Source of the DNA: CAVVSQ01 sp963848825
Lineage (GTDB): Bacteria; Planctomycetota; Planctomycetia; Gemmatales; Gemmataceae
DNA: 64,000 nucleotides
Direction of reading: 5' to 3'
Assembly: GCA_963848825.1 (NCBI GenBank)
Contig: CAWKFA010000015.1
Coordinates: forward strand, 1,953,436 to 2,017,435
Part shown: positions 27,732 through 37,436 of the stretch, piece by piece
Layout of the letters: the number at the start of each line of letters is the position of its first letter
How positions within the stretch are numbered: position 1 is the stretch's first letter
Position numbers and translations under genes: made by a program
The notes under the pieces: generated by a model
What the model was told of the DNA's origin: nothing
Seen by the model: the letters and a program-made list of their open reading frames with translations, nothing else
Databases searched by the model: none

Positions 27732-29266
27732 TCAACTCGACGCGGCCGCCTTGTCCACTTCCTGAAGCCTGGCTGGTACCAGGCGCAGGCCGCCGGCGGC
27801 GGATTGTTGTTCGCCCGCCTTGCCCGCTTCATGATACTCGGCGTCCTGGTTGACTTGCCAAAGATCGAACAGGTTTTCGCCGGCCACGATATTCTTGGCG
27901 CAGAGCATGGCAGTCATCATGGCATGGTCCTGGTTGTTGTACTTGTGCATGCCGTTGCGGCCGATCAGGTGAAGGTTCGGGTAATTCGCTTCGAGTTCGG
28001 CGCGTATCGTGGCCACGTGTTTGGCATAGTCATCGTCGTAGACGGGGTAGGCCTTGGGCTGACGAACGACGGTGCCGTCAACGACATCCTCTTTTTTGGC
28101 CAGGCCGATCTTCTCAAGTTCGATTTTGGCGCGCTCGATCAGGTCCGCGTCCGAGGAGTTCCAGAGGCCATCCCCTTCAAAGCAGAAGTACTCCAGGCCA
28201 TAGCAAGTCATCGTGGGGTCGGGAACCATTTCGGGAGACCAGGATTTGAAGTTTTGCACCCGGCCGACTTTCACGCTTGGGTCATGGATATAAATCCAGT
28301 TGTCCGAGAACGCGTCCCTGTCCTTGAGGATGAGCACCACGGTCAAGAAATCGCGATAGCGCAGGCTGTTGGCGGCGTGCACCGCCCGGTCCGACATTTT
28401 TGGCGTCAGTCCATTCACCAGCGCCTTCATGGGGGCGGAGGAGATGACGTGGGCCGATTCGACCGTATGCCTGTTGTTGTCGCTATCCTGGTAGGTCGTG
28501 GTCCAGAGCCCGCTCTTCTGGTCATGGTGACAGGCGACCACCTTCATGCCCATGTGCAGCTCGCCCCCCATTTCTTTAAACCTGGCGGCGCAGGCTTCCC
28601 ACATCATGCCGGGGCCTTGGCGGGGATAACGGAAGGTGTCGATGAGCGACTTGATGACCTTGCTCTTGTCCGCCCCAGCGCGCAGTGTTTTCTTCTTGAA
28701 GAGGGCATTTTTGACGGCGGACCAGAGGGACAGGCCCTTGATGCGCTGGGCGGCCCAGTCGGCCGATATGTCCTTGCAGCTCATACCCCAGACTTTTTCC
28801 GTGTAGGTCTTGAAAAAGATATTGAACAGGCGTTTGCCGAACTGGTTGCTGACCCAGTCCTCGAAGCTCCTGGGATTGGGGACAGGGAAAGGGTGCGCGA
28901 TGAAATACGAGAGCATGCAGCGGCTGGATTCCAGGACACCCAGCTTGCGCAGGGCCTCGCCGGCCTTGAGTGGATAGGAGAAAAAGCGATTATTGTAAAA
29001 AATGCGCGAGGAGCGCGGTCGATCCAGCATGTCGTGCGGCAACAGCTCGGTCCAGAGGTCTTCGACCTCCTGCGACTTGGAAAAGAAGCGATGGCCGCCG
29101 ATATCGAAGTGATAGCCGTGATATTTGGCGGTGGCGCGATGCCGCCCACGTAAACTGGGTCGGCCTCTAGTATGGTGACGGGCACGTTTTGTTTGCTGAG
29201 CAAATAGCCCGCGGTCAGTCCGGCGGGGCCGGCGCCGATAATCGCGACGGAGTTGGCTGGCGTCAT
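27732..29266 (-). CDS. FAD-dependent oxidoreductase, UDP-galactopyranose mutase/amine oxidase-like, frameshifted
   Basis: About 511 residues. The dinucleotide fold opens VAIIGAGPAGLTAGYLLSKQ; the FAD-binding second motif reads YHGYHFDIGGHRFFSKS. Later LIGRNGMHKYNNQDHAM matches the FAD-contact C-terminus of the UGM-like branch (usual GRxGxFxYxNMDxA). The break is near 29140-29160, between YVGGI and RTAKYHG-type sequence. It overlaps the upstream membrane-protein gene by 4 bases (ATGA). With that gene and GtrA it suggests a role in making an envelope sugar, not proven. Confidence 0.82.
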
Positions 29267-31290
29267 GGAGAGATCTCACTTCCTGGAGTTTTGGCGGCGG
29301 CTGTCACCACCGGCGACGAATCATTCAAGGCGGCACGTACTTGACGGCAATCGTAGAGAAAGACATGACCATTTCCCGCGGCGACCCAGCCGGGAAATTC
29401 ACGCGTCAGGAGGAGGAAGTCGATGCCCTCTTCCTGGCATAACGCTTTGAAGTGGTCAACGTTCGCGTGAGCGGAATCGTAGTCGAGCGCGAAAAATCGG
29501 CTTATCCACATGCGAACGATCGCGGGCACGTCTCTGGACTCGCGGAACCGATCCATTTCGAAGGGCCCGACCACGATGGCGCGGCGTTGTCCTTCCAGTG
29601 CCATCTGCCTCTGGAACATCACGCCGCTCATCTGCCACCAATCGAAATAGCTTTGGGCATGCAGATCGAGCCAAACGTATTCGAGCCGGCCGAGGCAACT
29701 GTAAATGGTTGGAGACGCCGGCGCGCCTGCGCCCGCAAGTAATCCTGGACGAAGCGGATATCCTGGCCATGGCAGGTATAATTTTCGCGAAAATAAGGGG
29801 AGGCGAGCAAATAGGCGTTGCCTCCCTGGATGAGCAAGAGGAGCGCCACCAGCGCACCTTGCAGGCGGCCGCTGAAAGCGTTTCGCCTCGCCAACCACAC
29901 CGCGAAACAGGCGAAAATGACAACCCAGGGAAGCGGCCCGAGGCTGGTGGTGAGCAGCCGGGCGAATTCCAGCAGGTCTCTTTGCTTCATCACGTCGCCG
30001 TAATTGGCCAGCAGGATCGCGATCTTGTAACCGGCCCAAACAAGGGCCCCCAGGAGGACGCTGACCACGAGGCTCAGGCTCCACCAACTGAAGAACCGAG
30101 GCATTGTGTCCATGCCGCGATAGCGCAGCACCGCGAAGGGCAAGAAAAATAGCGGCAGGCACAACTCAAGCGGCAGGTCCGTCGTCAGTCCCAGGAAACA
30201 GAGGAGAAAAGCCGCCACGGGTGGTCCATACCACTGGAGAAGACCGAGAAAACGAGCGGCGAACCAGAACGCGAAAGGAATTTGCACGACCTTCAAGATC
30301 CACAGGGCGCGATAGGGTTGACCTTGCAAGGGCAGGGCATATGGCAGGTTTTCGGCCACCGCGGTGCCAACCACGGCGACGACGCCCAGCACCGTGACTG
30401 ACATCAGCAAGCAGGCATAGGTCGCGTTTTTTTGGCGATAAGCGAAAGCCGCGGCGGCGACGCCGATCAGGCCAAAGGCGATGTTGATCCAGTCGTAGAG
30501 CTGCCATTCGCTGACGAAGTTGAAGGGCGTGGCCATCAAGATGACGTCGCGCCAACGGTCGTCCATCGTGCCCAGGTACCGGCTGGCCAGTTCGGGCGTT
30601 GCCAGGAACCAGGTGCCGGCGGCGCCCAGCAGCAGCACCAGGGGAATTAGCACCTTGGCGGGCAAAAAACGCCAGGCCGCGCAAACTGTCCAAATGAAGA
30701 AACCGCCCACCGCCATGAGTGGATGGAAAGCCATGGCCAGGGCCATGAGCCCCAGGCTGGCTACATAGCGCTGCCGAAGTATGCTGCTCTAGCCCGAAGA
30801 GGACCAGGGCGTTGGCGATGAGGCGAGGCGTGAGGAACGATTCCTGAACCTGGAGCATATTCAGGCCGCCAAAATTCAGCGGCACGACGACCATGAAGGC
30901 GAGCGCCAGCGTCGAAAGTAGTCGGTCCTCGAGCAAGGTTTCGACCAGTCGTTTCAGGGCGAGAATCAAAAGGCCATTGAATACCAGGTACAGCAGGAAA
31001 AACGAGAGTTCCAGGCCGAGGAGGTTCACGAAGGGTGCGGCGCAGCGGGAGAAGATCGAATACTGGTCCTGCGAGCCGTAACGGAAGAAAAGGTCGTCAT
31101 GGTACAGCAAAGGATCCAGGTGATGAAGAACCTGGGCGCTGTAAAGGCGTGCGTCGTGGACAATGCCGGAGTAGGGGCGGGCGAGCGCGTTGAAGGCAAG
31201 CAGGACGCAGAAGAGGCACCAGGGCCGCTCCGCTAGCTTGGCAATCGCCTGGGCTGCCTTTTCAGACCAGCTTGGGAAAGTAGTCGTCAT
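29263..31290 (-). CDS. Polytopic membrane protein, GT-C glycosyltransferase-like, frameshifted
   Basis: About 675 residues with at least ten hydrophobic helices. The start region RPYSGIVHDARLYSAQVLHHLDP, with an acidic pair (HDAR) in the first extracytoplasmic loop, is the position of the catalytic Asp motif in GT-C enzymes that use polyprenyl-phosphate sugars. YGSQDQYSIFSR follows. The soluble C-terminus ends VFLYDCRQVRAALND. Frames change near 30775-30790 and 29715-29745. Coupled by ATGA to the FAD oxidoreductase. The glycosyltransferase role is inferred from topology and neighbours. Confidence 0.65.
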
Positions 31291-31458
31291 GACCTTCCGG
31301 ATTCCACAGGGGGGTGAAATCAGAGGCAGCCGATAAGGGGGTCAAACTGCCTCGGTGCAACAACCCAACTATAGGTCATGTTCTTTTTTGCGGCGGGGTA
31401 TTTACACGGAAAGTTCGGGAAAGGAGGCGCAAACCCCCTCCTTTAACCGGCAAAATGT

Positions 31459-31893
31459 TTAGGCCTGGCCTGTTTGCGGACGGAATAAGAGGTATTTTCG
31501 GCTTAAAAAGTTCCACAGGAACGCCAGCCCCAGGGCAATGACCTTGGCCAGCGACAGCGGGATGCCGGCCAGGGCAGCCATCGTCATCCAGGTGATAATC
31601 AAGCCAAAAAGGGACAGGACCGTGAAGGCCAGAAAGCCCGTGGCCGCGTTGTGAGCCGTGGCGGGAAAAACCCAAACCGAGCACAGAACATATTGAACGA
31701 CGCCGCCAGCGAGGTAGCCAAGCACGGCCGCGGGCAAACGATTGCAGCCCGCACCTTCAACCAGGACAAACAAAATGAAGCAGTCGAGCACCGCGGCGAC
31801 GACGGACACCAGCAAAGCACGCGGCATCTGCGCGAACAAGCTTTCCACGGGGGCGGTGAACCATTTTTTTAGTTGGAGAGCCGTGTGTGTCAC
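31459..31893 (-). CDS. GtrA-family membrane protein
   Basis: 144 residues from a GTG preceded by CAGGAAG, about 7 bases upstream. Four transmembrane helices typical of GtrA (PF04138): LVSVVAAVLDCFILFVLVE, AAVLGYLAGGVVQYVLCSVWVF, LAFTVLSLFGLIITWMTMAAL, LGLAFLWNFLSRKYLLF. The closing NFxxxRxxxF is the family signature (NF-L-SRKYLLF). GtrA proteins are thought to move undecaprenyl-phosphate-linked sugars across the membrane. Lies upstream of the GT-C-like gene with a 168-base gap. Confidence 0.85.
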   Translation of the reverse strand: MTHTALQLKKWFTAPVESLFAQMPRALLVSVVAAVLDCFILFVLVEGAGCNRLPAAVLGYLAGGVVQYVLCSVWVFPATAHNAATGFLAFTVLSLFGLIITWMTMAALAGIPLSLAKVIALGLAFLWNFLSRKYLLFRPQTGQA

Positions 31894-32027
31894 GGATTGG
31901 CTTCCTGTGTCGCTGGGTGGTTGCCGATGGCGCCGCCATTTTCCCGGCGCGGGAAGCGCAGGCGGTACGCAAATATAGGTCATGGATTGCGGACGTGGCA
32001 GAGAATTGCCGAGAAAGCGAAGCAACA

Positions 32028-32692
32028 TCAATCCGGGAGAGGCCGCTGTATCCCCTTGGCACGCATCTGCTCGACGCGCAGGGCAATCTCCGGCTGGCGG
32101 GGATCGACCATGAGGGAGCGTTCATAAAGAGAAAGAGCGCGGTCGGGCATGTTCAACATTTCGTAAACGATACCAAGCTCCACCAGTCCCCGGCGATTAT
32201 TCGGCTCCAGGGCAAGCGCCTGGTGCAAACGCCCCTGCGCCAGCGGCAGCGCCTTGTCCTGGCGCAGCGCCAGGCGTCCAGAACATAAGCGTCCGCGGAC
32301 GTCGGATGTTGCTCGAGCCATTCCTGTATAAGGCGATTGGCTTCCTGGGCCCGGCCCGTGCGATAAAGGATGGATACCTGGGCCTGACGGGCATCGCCAT
32401 GGGTTGGCGCCAGTTGCAGACAGGTCAAGTAATACTGTTCCGCGCCGCGCCAGTCCCCCTGACGATCACGGCATTGACCAAGATTGTAGAGCAGAGCCGG
32501 GTCTTGCGGCGTTAACGTGAGGGCGACCTCGAAGCTCTCCTGGGCCGCCCTGAAATCGCCGCGCGCGAACTGCGTCACGCCGTCATTGTTGAATTCCTGC
32601 ACGCGGTGATCGATCGCCGTCACGCAACCAATCCCTGCCATCAGGAAAGGCATCATAAAATGCAGGCGAAATTTGCCGACGTGCCGCCTCAT
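32028..32692 (-). CDS. TPR-repeat lipoprotein, frameshifted
   Basis: About 221 residues reconstructed. Signal with lipobox FLMAGIGC. Then four or five TPRs: NNDGVTQFARGDFRAAQESFEVAL, ALLYNLGQCRDRQGDWRGAEQYY, and after the frame break near 32270-32285, LVELGIVYEMLNMPDRALSLYERSL. TPR lipoproteins of this type often scaffold envelope complexes. Upstream of GtrA on the same strand. Function unknown. Confidence 0.75.
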
Positions 32693-32795
32693 GCGGGAAA
32701 CCTCCGCCGCGGACCATAGGCGGAACGCGGCGAAATTGGAAGAGATGTCTGCCGGGTAACTGCCGAGAAATCAACCATGCTTCCGGGTCTTGCCC

Positions 32796-32824
32796 TTGAC
32801 TCCCGATTTACCCAGATTTAAAAT
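32796..32824 (+). promoter_or_regulatory. Sigma-70-type promoter of the DAHP synthase leader
   Basis: TTGACT at 32796-32801, 17-base spacer, TAAAAT at 32819-32824, so transcription should start near 32831. It lies about 230 bases before the DAHP synthase ATG, leaving a long structured leader. Confidence 0.65.
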
Positions 32825-32932
32825 GAAGTTACTGGGTCATGCTATCGTGGCATGACGTGGCTAGAGCCTGCTTGGCGGTTGACATTGGTTGCCGACCGGC
32901 GCAGGGTGGTTCTAGCAAAAGGAGGTGATTTA

Positions 32933-32965
32933 GTGTGTAGTGGTAACCAAAGGTGGCTGCGCTAG
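32933..32965 (+). CDS. Putative leader peptide (10 codons, one Trp)
   Basis: GTG-started ORF reading (M)CSGNQRWLR then TAG. It is preceded by AAAAGGAGGTGAT (32917-32929), nearly the full complement of the 16S rRNA 3' end, with 7 bases from GGAGG to GTG. Such a strong SD for a 10-codon frame is unlikely by chance. The Trp codon (32954-32956) lies in the 5' arm of the following helix. It probably serves attenuation of the downstream DAHP synthase; the amino acid sensed (Trp or other) is inferred. Confidence 0.5.
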   Translation: MCSGNQRWLR

Positions 32966-33007
32966 ACGTAGCCGACGGGCTGCCGTCGGGCGCAGCCGCA
33001 AATTGTA

Positions 33008-33050
33008 GGGAACCTCGGCGTCTATCATGCCGAGGTTCCCCTTTTTTTTT
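33008..33050 (+). terminator. Intrinsic terminator within the DAHP synthase leader
   Basis: Perfect 12-bp stem GGGAACCTCGGC/GCCGAGGTTCCC (33008-33019 and 33029-33040), 9-base loop, then nine T (33042-33050). It lies between the promoter and the gene, 11 bases before the ATG, and the gene's SD (GAGG) begins right after the T-run. No gene ends just upstream on this strand, so it is an attenuator rather than a normal end of transcription. Confidence 0.9.
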
Positions 33051-33061
33051 GAGGTACGAAG

Positions 33062-34087
33062 ATGATCGTTGTGATGAAGCCGGGCGCAACGCAAAAGCAG
33101 CTCGATCATATTATCGAGCGCATCGAGCAACTGGGGCTGCGCAGTAATGTGATCGTCGGTACGGAGCGAACGGTGGTGGCCGCGATTGGTGAAAAACGGG
33201 ACGGCGCCAAGCAGGCCCTGGAAACAGGCGAGGGGGTCGAAAAGGTGGTACCGATTCTGGCCCCGTACAAAATGGCGAGCACGGAAGTAAAAAAAGAGCC
33301 AACGCGCGTCGATGTCTTGAAGCTAAAGGTGGGTGCAGGTGAGATCGGTGTAATCGCGGGCCCCTGTTCCGTTGAAAGCAAGGATCAGATTTTGCAAGTC
33401 GCCGAAGCCGTCCGGCAAGCGGGGGCGGCGGGTCTGCGCGGCGGTGCCTTCAAGCCGCGAACCAGCCCCTACAGCTTTCAGGGCATGAAGGAAAAAGGGC
33501 TCGAGCTGCTGGCCCTGGCGCGTGAGAAAACCGGCCTGGCGATCGTTACCGAGGTAATGGCTTCGGAACATGTGGCCATGGTGGGTAACTATGCCGACAT
33601 TTTGCAGGTCGGCGCTCGCAATATGCAAAACTATCCTTTGCTGGAGGCCGTCGGCGCCAGCTCCAAGCCGGTGCTCCTCAAACGAGGCGCCTCGGCCACC
33701 ATGGAGGAGTTCTTGCTGGCCGCCGAGTACATACTCAAGGGCGGCAACTCTCAGGTGATGTTATGTGAACGGGGCATTCGCACGTTCGAGGAGCATACGC
33801 GCTATACGCTGCCATTGGCGACCGTGCCCTACCTTCGCCAGACTACGCACCTCCCCGTGGTCGTGGACCCCAGTCACGGCACGGGCAAGGCCAGCCTGGT
33901 ATTGCCCATGGCGCTCGCCGCGGTCGCGGCCGGGGCCGATGGCCTGATCATCGAGGTCCATCCCGATCCCGAAAAAGCGCTGAGCGATGGCTACCAGTCG
34001 TTAACACCCACTTCGTTCAGCCATTTGATGAGCGAATGCCGCAAAGTGGCCCGTGCACTCGGGCGCAACTTACCGGGTGGCGATTAG
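33062..34087 (+). CDS. aroF: 3-deoxy-7-phosphoheptulonate (DAHP) synthase, type I-beta
   Basis: 341 residues, intact. First step of the shikimate pathway (PEP + erythrose-4-P). Residues 1-70 form the ferredoxin-like regulatory domain found in Thermotoga-type enzymes (MIVVMKPGATQKQLDHIIERI), which mediates Tyr/Phe feedback. The barrel carries IAGPCSVES, GGAFKPRTSPYSFQG (PEP/E4P binding), QVGARNMQNY, LLKRGASATMEE, CERGIRTFE and VVVDPSHGTG (metal site). Convergent with dnaA, with an 8-base gap between stops. Expression is likely controlled by the attenuator in front. Confidence 0.95.
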   Translation: MIVVMKPGATQKQLDHIIERIEQLGLRSNVIVGTERTVVAAIGEKRDGAKQALETGEGVEKVVPILAPYKMASTEVKKEPTRVDVLKLKVGAGEIGVIAGPCSVESKDQILQVAEAVRQAGAAGLRGGAFKPRTSPYSFQGMKEKGLELLALAREKTGLAIVTEVMASEHVAMVGNYADILQVGARNMQNYPLLEAVGASSKPVLLKRGASATMEEFLLAAEYILKGGNSQVMLCERGIRTFEEHTRYTLPLATVPYLRQTTHLPVVVDPSHGTGKASLVLPMALAAVAAGADGLIIEVHPDPEKALSDGYQSLTPTSFSHLMSECRKVARALGRNLPGGD

Positions 34088-34095
34088 AACGTCCC

Positions 34096-35502
34096 TTATT
34101 TCAATAGTTCGCGCTCCATCCGTTCGATCAGGTCCCGGACACGGAGCGAGCGTGCGCCGAGTTGCAGGGCGGTATTGTCCTTGATCCAGGCGCGAACTTT
34201 CTTTTCGGCGGCGACGGCGGTGCTATGGTTGCGCCCGCCAAAACGCTGGCCAATCTCGGCATAAGTGGCGGCGGTGTGTTTGCGCCAGGTAGACGGCCAG
34301 CATGCGCGGATGGCTGACCATCCAGCCCCGCTTTTTCGATTGCAGCGTACCTGTTTCCAGATTCAAGGTCTTGCTGACGGCGTCTTCCACGTCCGCCACT
34401 TGAACCAGGCGTATGGAATGGCGCAGCACATCGCCCAGCGCTTTGCGCGCAGCTCGCGATCGATCCGCCTGCCATGTGCGCGGGCAAAATGCCACACGCT
34501 ATTGAGAGCACCCTCCAGCTCACGCACATTGCCGCGCAGTTCGTCGGCAAGAAAATCGAGCACGTCCGCCGGCATGGGTTCCCGATCCGGCACCAACGTT
34601 TTGTGGCGCAACAAATCCAGGCGCGTTGCCCGTTCCGGCATGACCAGGCCGCAAATGGCGCCGCCCACAAGGCGATCGATAAGCTCCGGCGTCAACTGAT
34701 CATCGAGGCGCGGATGACAATCGGAAGTGGCGATAACCAGCCGCTGCTCCCCATGCAGCACGTCGAGCGTGTGCTGAAATTCTTCCTGGGTCGCCGGCTT
34801 TTTCGCCAGGAATTGCAAATCATCGATGAGCAGCGCGTCGCATTCGCGAAATTGTTTGCGAAAGCCGCTGAGCTTGCCAGTGTGAATGGCCTGGACGAAG
34901 CGATTGGTGAAGTCTTCGGCCGACAGAAAACAAACATGCCACTCTGGATGGCTTTGGCGTAGGCCCACATAAATGGCTTCGAGCAAATGCGTCTTGCCGA
35001 CCCCACACGGTCCGTGCAGGACCAGGGGACTGGCAGCTTCGGTGTGATCCTCAACCAGGCTTTGCGCGGCAGCCTGTGCCAGGCGATTGCACGGTCCGAC
35101 AATGAAATCATCGAGTCGGCGAAAGCGCCGGGACCGGGAGCGCGGCGCCGCTGTGGGCTTGGCCAGGCTTTCCGCGAGTGGTTTGGCCACTTTATCGGCG
35201 GTCGGAGGAGGCTCCGCCGCGGTCGGTGCTTCCTTCTGCCGGGCCGCGCGGAAGAGTTCCGCATCGAGCGCGAAGACCAGGCGCACCTCCTGGCCAAGGA
35301 CTTCGGTCGCCGCCGCCTTGATCTCGACACCGAACGTTTTCTCCAGCCACTCTTGGTAAAAGTGATTAGGAACGCCGATGCGCAAGGTCTCTTGTTCGAA
35401 GCTCAGGCGGGTCTTGTTTTGAAACCATAAACCATAGCGATCCGCCCCAATCCGTTGGCTTAGCGCCTGTCCCAGCGCCGCCGTCATGTCTCCTGTAATC
35501 AT
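34096..35502 (-). CDS. dnaA: Chromosomal replication initiator DnaA, frameshifted
   Basis: About 468 residues reconstructed. Domain I LWFQNKTRLSFEQETLRIGVPNHFYQEWLE; Walker A HGPCGVGKTHLLEA; Walker B DALLIDDLQFLA; sensor/arginine region TPELIDRLVGGAICGL; domain IV signature YAEIGQRFGGRNHSTAVAAEKKV for DnaA-box binding. The frame breaks near 34440-34455 and again near 34270-34285; the corrected end is RMERELLK with stop at 34096. Start ATG at 35502 is favoured (GAGGATG upstream), with MTAALGQ at 35487 as the alternative. No dnaN, recF or gyrB is adjacent. Confidence 0.92.
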
Positions 35503-35876
35503 CCTCAAATGAATCCCCTCCCTGCGCGCGGCGTGAGCCGGGCAGAGTTTGCGACAACTCGGCATCAAGAGAGCAATAAACGCCCCGGAGGGAAAGCCGG
35601 TGGCGACCTTTCAACTCGGAGAAAGCACATTCTAGGGGCGAGCGCGGCGGATGCCAACGATTTTTTCGCGAACTCATTATTCGCCGATTCTTCACCGACG
35701 CAAACACCCTAATTTCACGATGAATCTTGGGCAAAACCTCTTCCAGGTCTTTAAAAAAAGTCTTCCCGGAAGAGTGGAAAACGCGTCGATGAAATGCGCG
35801 TGGCTTCCAGCTGCCGACGGCAAAAGTCAGAGTTTTAATCTTTACTATAGATTTGATCGTAAGGTACAGCGATAAA
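35503..35876. other. Intergenic region upstream of dnaA
   Basis: 374 bases with no supported gene. An AT-richer patch lies at 35826-35885. Only one near match to a DnaA box was found (TTTTCCACT, minus, 35773-35781), with no TTATCCACA cluster, so this is not a convincing origin. It presumably holds the dnaA promoter. Confidence 0.5.
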
Positions 35877-36839
35877 CTACTTTATGTCGACAGATCTAAC
35901 TGGCGTCACGGCTGCGGGCGCGGCAAGTGTACGGTCCCAGAAGTAGAGGTAAACCTCACGATAATCGGTGGGAATCAGGCCAAGCTGGGTATACAGCTGG
36001 ATGGCGGGCCGATTACGCCCATCGACCGCCAGGACCAGCATGGGCGCGCGCGCCTTTTGGGCGAGCCGGAGGACGTGCAAAGCCACCTCACGTCCAAGGC
36101 CGTGCCTTCTGGCCTCGGGTACCACGCCAAGGTAGGAAAGGTCCCAGGCGCGATTGTCCGGCACCACGGCGGCCAGCGCCACGGCTACCGGTTTATCGTC
36201 CTTTAGGGCGAGCAACCAGCGCTCGGGATGGAAATCTCCCTGGCCGCGGTGCCCCGCGAGGATTTGCGCGATGGTTCGCGTGTTGTTCAATTCAGGACAA
36301 TCGAGGGTGCCTTCGTAGGTGCGCAGCAGCGTGGCCTCGAATGGTTCACGCACCGCATCGCTATAAGGTAAATAACGTAATCGCGGCGCCAAAATTGGCG
36401 GCAGCGCTTTCAAGGGATGTTCAAAGAAATGTAACTGGGTAACGCGTTGAAATCCGGACCGCAACAGCGAGCCGGCAAAAGGCACGTCCAGTGGCCCCAG
36501 AATGGCCTGACCAAGCCTGGCTCCGCGGCTGCGTAGCCAGGCCAGGGCCGCTTGCACCAGTCGATCTTCCAGTGCAGGATCGGGCCTGGCGGTTTTGGGC
36601 AGCCAGCACAAACCGCACGCTCCGGGCAGCAGCACACAGATAATCACGCCCTGAAGGCCGGCGGCATTGTTCGCCACCAGGATCCCCTCGGGCTGGATGG
36701 CTCCCTCCTTGAGAAGGGCCAGCGCATTGAGCACCCGCGTGGCCCGCACTCCGTCCGGGAGGTGACCCAGTGCCAGGTCAAACGCGGCGGGCCGTTGCTC
36801 GGGGGCAGACGGTCCGATGATCATGCGATCGACGAGCAT
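35877..36839 (-). CDS. GNAT-family N-acetyltransferase
   Basis: 320 residues. Two GNAT-like halves: a degenerate N-terminal half and a C-terminal half with the acetyl-CoA loop LGVVPEARRHGLGREVALHVLRLA (consensus V-x-P-x-x-R-x-x-G-x-G/A) followed by LAVDGRNRPAIQLYTQLG. The tandem layout resembles mycothiol-synthase-like proteins, but no thiol genes adjoin it. Substrate unknown. A start at the internal MIIGPS is possible. Confidence 0.8.
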   Translation of the reverse strand: MLVDRMIIGPSAPEQRPAAFDLALGHLPDGVRATRVLNALALLKEGAIQPEGILVANNAAGLQGVIICVLLPGACGLCWLPKTARPDPALEDRLVQAALAWLRSRGARLGQAILGPLDVPFAGSLLRSGFQRVTQLHFFEHPLKALPPILAPRLRYLPYSDAVREPFEATLLRTYEGTLDCPELNNTRTIAQILAGHRGQGDFHPERWLLALKDDKPVAVALAAVVPDNRAWDLSYLGVVPEARRHGLGREVALHVLRLAQKARAPMLVLAVDGRNRPAIQLYTQLGLIPTDYREVYLYFWDRTLAAPAAVTPVRSVDIK

Positions 36840-36880
36840 GCCGCACCGAGAATGAATATGGCCGGCAGAGCGACGACAAA

Positions 36881-37237
36881 CTAGTAGCGACGTCCGCGAT
36901 CGGTGCCGCCGAACCCGCCGCGCGTGCCCCCGAAGCCGCCGCGACTGCCGCTGGGGGGAGCACCCCTGCGCGAACGCGCCCCGCGTTCCTCTTTTGGTTT
37001 GGCTTCGTTGACGGTGAGCGGCCGTTCGCCATGCTCGAATCCGTTGAGGGCTTCCATCGCCTTTTGAGCCTCGTCGTCGTTTTCCATTTCGACGAAGCCG
37101 AACCCGCGCGAACGTCCGGTCTCGCGATCGGTGATGACCTGCGTGGTGGCCACTTTACCGTACTTGCTGAACAACTCCAACAAGTCGTCGGACGTGGTCT
37201 CCCAGGCTAAATTGCCGACGTAAATGATTTTGGCCAT
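36881..37237 (-). CDS. RRM RNA-binding protein with Gly-rich tail
   Basis: 118 residues, intact. One RNA-recognition motif: RNP2 KIIYVGNLAW at the start and RNP1 SRGFGFVEM at about residues 44-52. It is followed by a basic RGG/GGF tail (RGGFGGTRGGFGG). Such glycine-rich RRM proteins occur in cyanobacteria and planctomycetes and are often cold-responsive. Divergent from the HtrA-like gene; 199 bases between the starts. Confidence 0.92.
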   Translation of the reverse strand: MAKIIYVGNLAWETTSDDLLELFSKYGKVATTQVITDRETGRSRGFGFVEMENDDEAQKAMEALNGFEHGERPLTVNEAKPKEERGARSRRGAPPSGSRGGFGGTRGGFGGTDRGRRY

Positions 37238-37436
37238 GGTTTGCCGTACTCGAGGTCCTTGATTTAGTTATGATCGTGGCAGGATGCCCAAACCAAGTTC
37301 TCATTATGAGTACGCCCGGGCAAATGGCAATAACTTTTTCTCGAATATGCAGGGATTGCTGAGAAGCACTGTCGGACGATCCCTTGACTTGCCCGGTTAC
37401 AATAGGGTCACACTCAACTATCCTGGAGGTTAGACC

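Larger units (their letters stand above)
32831..33050 (+). promoter_or_regulatory. Structured attenuator leader upstream of DAHP synthase
   Basis: Predicted elements in order: helix P1, 32836-32842 with 32850-32856 (GTCATGC/GCATGAC); helix P2, 32860-32868 with 32908-32916 (GCTAGAGCC/GGTTCTAGC, one G-U); a very strong SD at 32918-32928; a short ORF (32933-32965); P3 with outer stem 32953-32962/32990-32999 and inner stem 32972-32978/32983-32989; then the terminator. The 5' arm of P3 overlaps the Trp codon of the ORF, so ribosome position could change its folding. No convincing alternative antiterminator pairing was found. Confidence 0.6.

Noticed and set aside
27804..29153. 449-codon plus-strand reading frame
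   Set aside because: Antisense shadow of the FAD oxidoreductase.
32879..32884. Second TTGACA in the aroF leader as another promoter
   Set aside because: No -10 element at proper spacing; it lies inside helix P2's loop.
35503..35876. Replication origin
   Set aside because: Only one weak DnaA-box match and no box cluster.
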